Below, piece by piece: positions 5,874 to 6,811 of a DNA stretch of 6,811 nt; the first letter of the stretch is position 1; each line of letters opens with the position of its first letter. The notes under the pieces are model-generated. The model worked only from the letters and a program-made list of their open reading frames with translations, was not told the origin of the DNA and did not search any database. The stretch lies in the NCBI GenBank assembly GCA_938022235.1, contig CALIEL010000091.1, positions 1 through 6,811 of the forward strand. Direction: 5' to 3'. Made by a program: the position numbers and the translations under genes. Source of the DNA: Oribacterium parvum (lineage in GTDB: Bacteria > Bacillota > Clostridia > Lachnospirales > Lachnospiraceae).

Positions 5874-6662
5874 TTATCCTTTTAACAACTCGTCATAAAT
5901 CTCTTTATCCTCATCCGTAAAAACATTGAAAATAACCCTTTCCACCGTACTTTCAGGATGCGCATCCAACCACTCCCTTACCGTACTTACCGCAATCTCT
6001 GCCGCCTTGTCCTTGGGAAACATAAATACGCCGGTGGAGATACAGCAAAAGGCCAGAGACTTACATTTTGCTTCTGTAGCCTTCGTAAGACACGCCTGAT
6101 AGCAAGATTTAAGCTCTCTCCTTTCTTTCTCTGTCAGTTCTCCCTGCACGATCGGTCCAACGGTATGGAGTACATATTTTGCCGGAAGATTATAGCCCGG
6201 CGTAATCTTACATTGGCCGGTAGCTTCCTCATGGCCCTGCTCCTGCATTTGCCGAAAACAGGCATAGCGCATCTGCACCCCTGCCATGCTGTGCTCCACA
6301 TTGTCAATACAGTTGTGGTTCGGAATAAAGCAGCCCAGCAAAGCACTGTTACAGGCATTGACAATGGCGTCCACCCTTAAGGTACTGATATCTCCCTGCC
6401 ATAGTACCAATCGCTTATCTAAGGCTGTAGCTTCCAGACTATCTCAATCCACTACGCCCTTTTCACGAATCATTTCCTTTAAAAAGGCATCCTGTATTTT
6501 CAGGAAGTCCTCTGAAGCTTCTCTTGGTTTTCTCACATTAAAGAGTCCACGGAGGAGTTTCCACTGTTCTTCAGAAGTCTTCGGAATCGGATAATGGGCA
6601 TACTCCGGCATTTCCTTTTGCAATTCTTGAATCAGCCATATCCTTCTTTCACTTTGATTCAT
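5874..6662 (-). pseudogene. SirTM-associated zinc-dependent macrodomain (ADP-ribosyl hydrolase), interrupted by in-frame TGA
   Basis: A 262-codon gene split by TGA at codon 73 (6446-6444). Codons 1-72 give the N-terminal helical region typical of this family (I-W-L-I-Q-E-L, then F-L-K-I-Q-D-A-F-L). After the TGA the same frame continues with the whole macro fold: L-W-Q-G-D-I, D-A-I-V-N-A-C-N-S-A-L-L-G, G-C-F-I-P-N-H-N-C-I-D-N, H-T-V-G-P and C-I-S-T-G-V-F. Cys111, His116 and Cys118 (full-length numbering) are the expected zinc ligands. Intact family members remove ADP-ribose that SirTM attaches to the lipoyl carrier GcvH-L. The ATG at 6662 has AGGAGG (6674-6669) 6 bp upstream and lies 24 bp after the sirtuin stop. 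Neighbouring genes show no internal TGA, so recoding is unlikely. A nonsense mutation or a sequencing error would explain it. The only restart visible is a TTG at 6410 without a good ribosome site. Confidence 0.88.
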
Positions 6663-6686
6663 TGTGCTCCTCCTTGCAAAGCTTCC

Positions 6687-6811
6687 CTACAACAAATCTC
6701 TAATCACCTGCCCGATATCTGCATTCAGGCAAATGCTTCTATCTACAATTTTTTCGCTGCATCCCGCCTCTCCCAGATTCAGGCAGGCGTAGTAGGCATT
6801 GGGATTCTCCT
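6687..6811 (-). CDS. Partial CDS, C-terminus of a class M sirtuin (SirTM-like protein ADP-ribosyltransferase)
   Basis: The last 40 codons of a gene entering from the right edge, ending in TAG (6689-6687). The residues E-N-P-N-A-Y-Y-A-C-L-N-L-G-E-A, then R-S-I-C-L-N-A-D-I-G-Q-V-I, match the C-terminal Rossmann end of SirTM proteins, where I-C-I-N-G-D-I-G is usual. SirTM uses NAD+ to mono-ADP-ribosylate lipoylated GcvH-L in a redox-linked system (Rack and colleagues, 2015, S. aureus and S. pyogenes). The gene directly downstream is the matching zinc macrodomain, which strongly supports the call. Catalytic residues lie outside the window, so integrity cannot be judged. Confidence 0.8.
   Translation of the reverse strand, partial: ENPNAYYACLNLGEAGCSEKIVDRSICLNADIGQVIRDLL

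Noticed and set aside
5874..6410. Separate complete macrodomain gene starting at TTG 6410
   Set aside because: The frame is continuous with the ATG at 6662 apart from one TGA, the upstream part matches the family's N-terminal region, and the TTG has no good ribosome site. Annotated as one interrupted gene.
6444..6446. Selenocysteine or TGA-as-sense recoding in the macrodomain gene
   Set aside because: No convincing hairpin with a SECIS-like loop follows the TGA, the family has no selenocysteine at this variable linker position, and no other gene in the window contains an internal TGA.
5958..6594. Plus-strand ORFs opposite the macrodomain gene (5958-6380 and 6286-6594)
   Set aside because: They are mirror readings of a well-matched minus-strand gene, with no family features or ribosome sites.

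Overview
This window looks like a low-GC Gram-positive (Firmicutes, probably clostridial/Lachnospiraceae-like) chromosome. The reasons are strong AGGAGG-type Shine-Dalgarno sites, AT-rich intergenic DNA, a lipoprotein-anchored solute-binding protein, and a SirTM/zinc-macrodomain gene pair. Genus cannot be read from the sequence. All genes lie on the minus strand, so the gene order runs from high to low coordinates. Every complete gene here ends in TAA.

Right end (6811-5874): the C-terminus of a class M sirtuin (SirTM-like, protein mono-ADP-ribosylating) runs off the window edge. It is followed 24 bp later by its usual partner, a SirTM-associated zinc-dependent macrodomain (ADP-ribosyl hydrolase). 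The macrodomain gene is split by one in-frame TGA at codon 73, while the frame on both sides is otherwise intact. A 15-bp perfect inverted repeat with a short T-run (5759-5799) probably terminates this unit.

Middle (5873-4854): a small Rrf2-family winged-helix regulator of the YwnA type, with only one cysteine, is preceded by an unusual array. The array is a 20-bp near-perfect tandem duplication plus a third related dyad, all with GTCT...AGAC arms, and reads like a multi-site operator. Downstream of the regulator come an 11-bp inverted repeat, a good intrinsic terminator (5082-5115), and about 230 bp of very AT-rich DNA holding the likely promoter of the transporter operon.

Left part (4853-1): a complete BMP-family (nucleoside-type) ABC importer in the order lipoprotein, double-NBD ATPase, permease, permease. 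It resembles B. subtilis nupNOPQ and S. mutans rnsBACD. Genes are spaced -23 to +30 bp apart with a good Shine-Dalgarno before each, so it is one operon. A further gene begins 10 bp after the last permease and is cut by the window edge after 32 codons. Its E-x-x-L-L-T-H-G motif weakly suggests a pseudouridine-5'-phosphate glycosidase (PsuG/IndA-like) enzyme, which would fit a nucleoside importer.

I see no clearly new system. The most notable points are the broken ADP-ribose eraser beside a sirtuin writer, and the three-dyad array in front of the Rrf2 gene.
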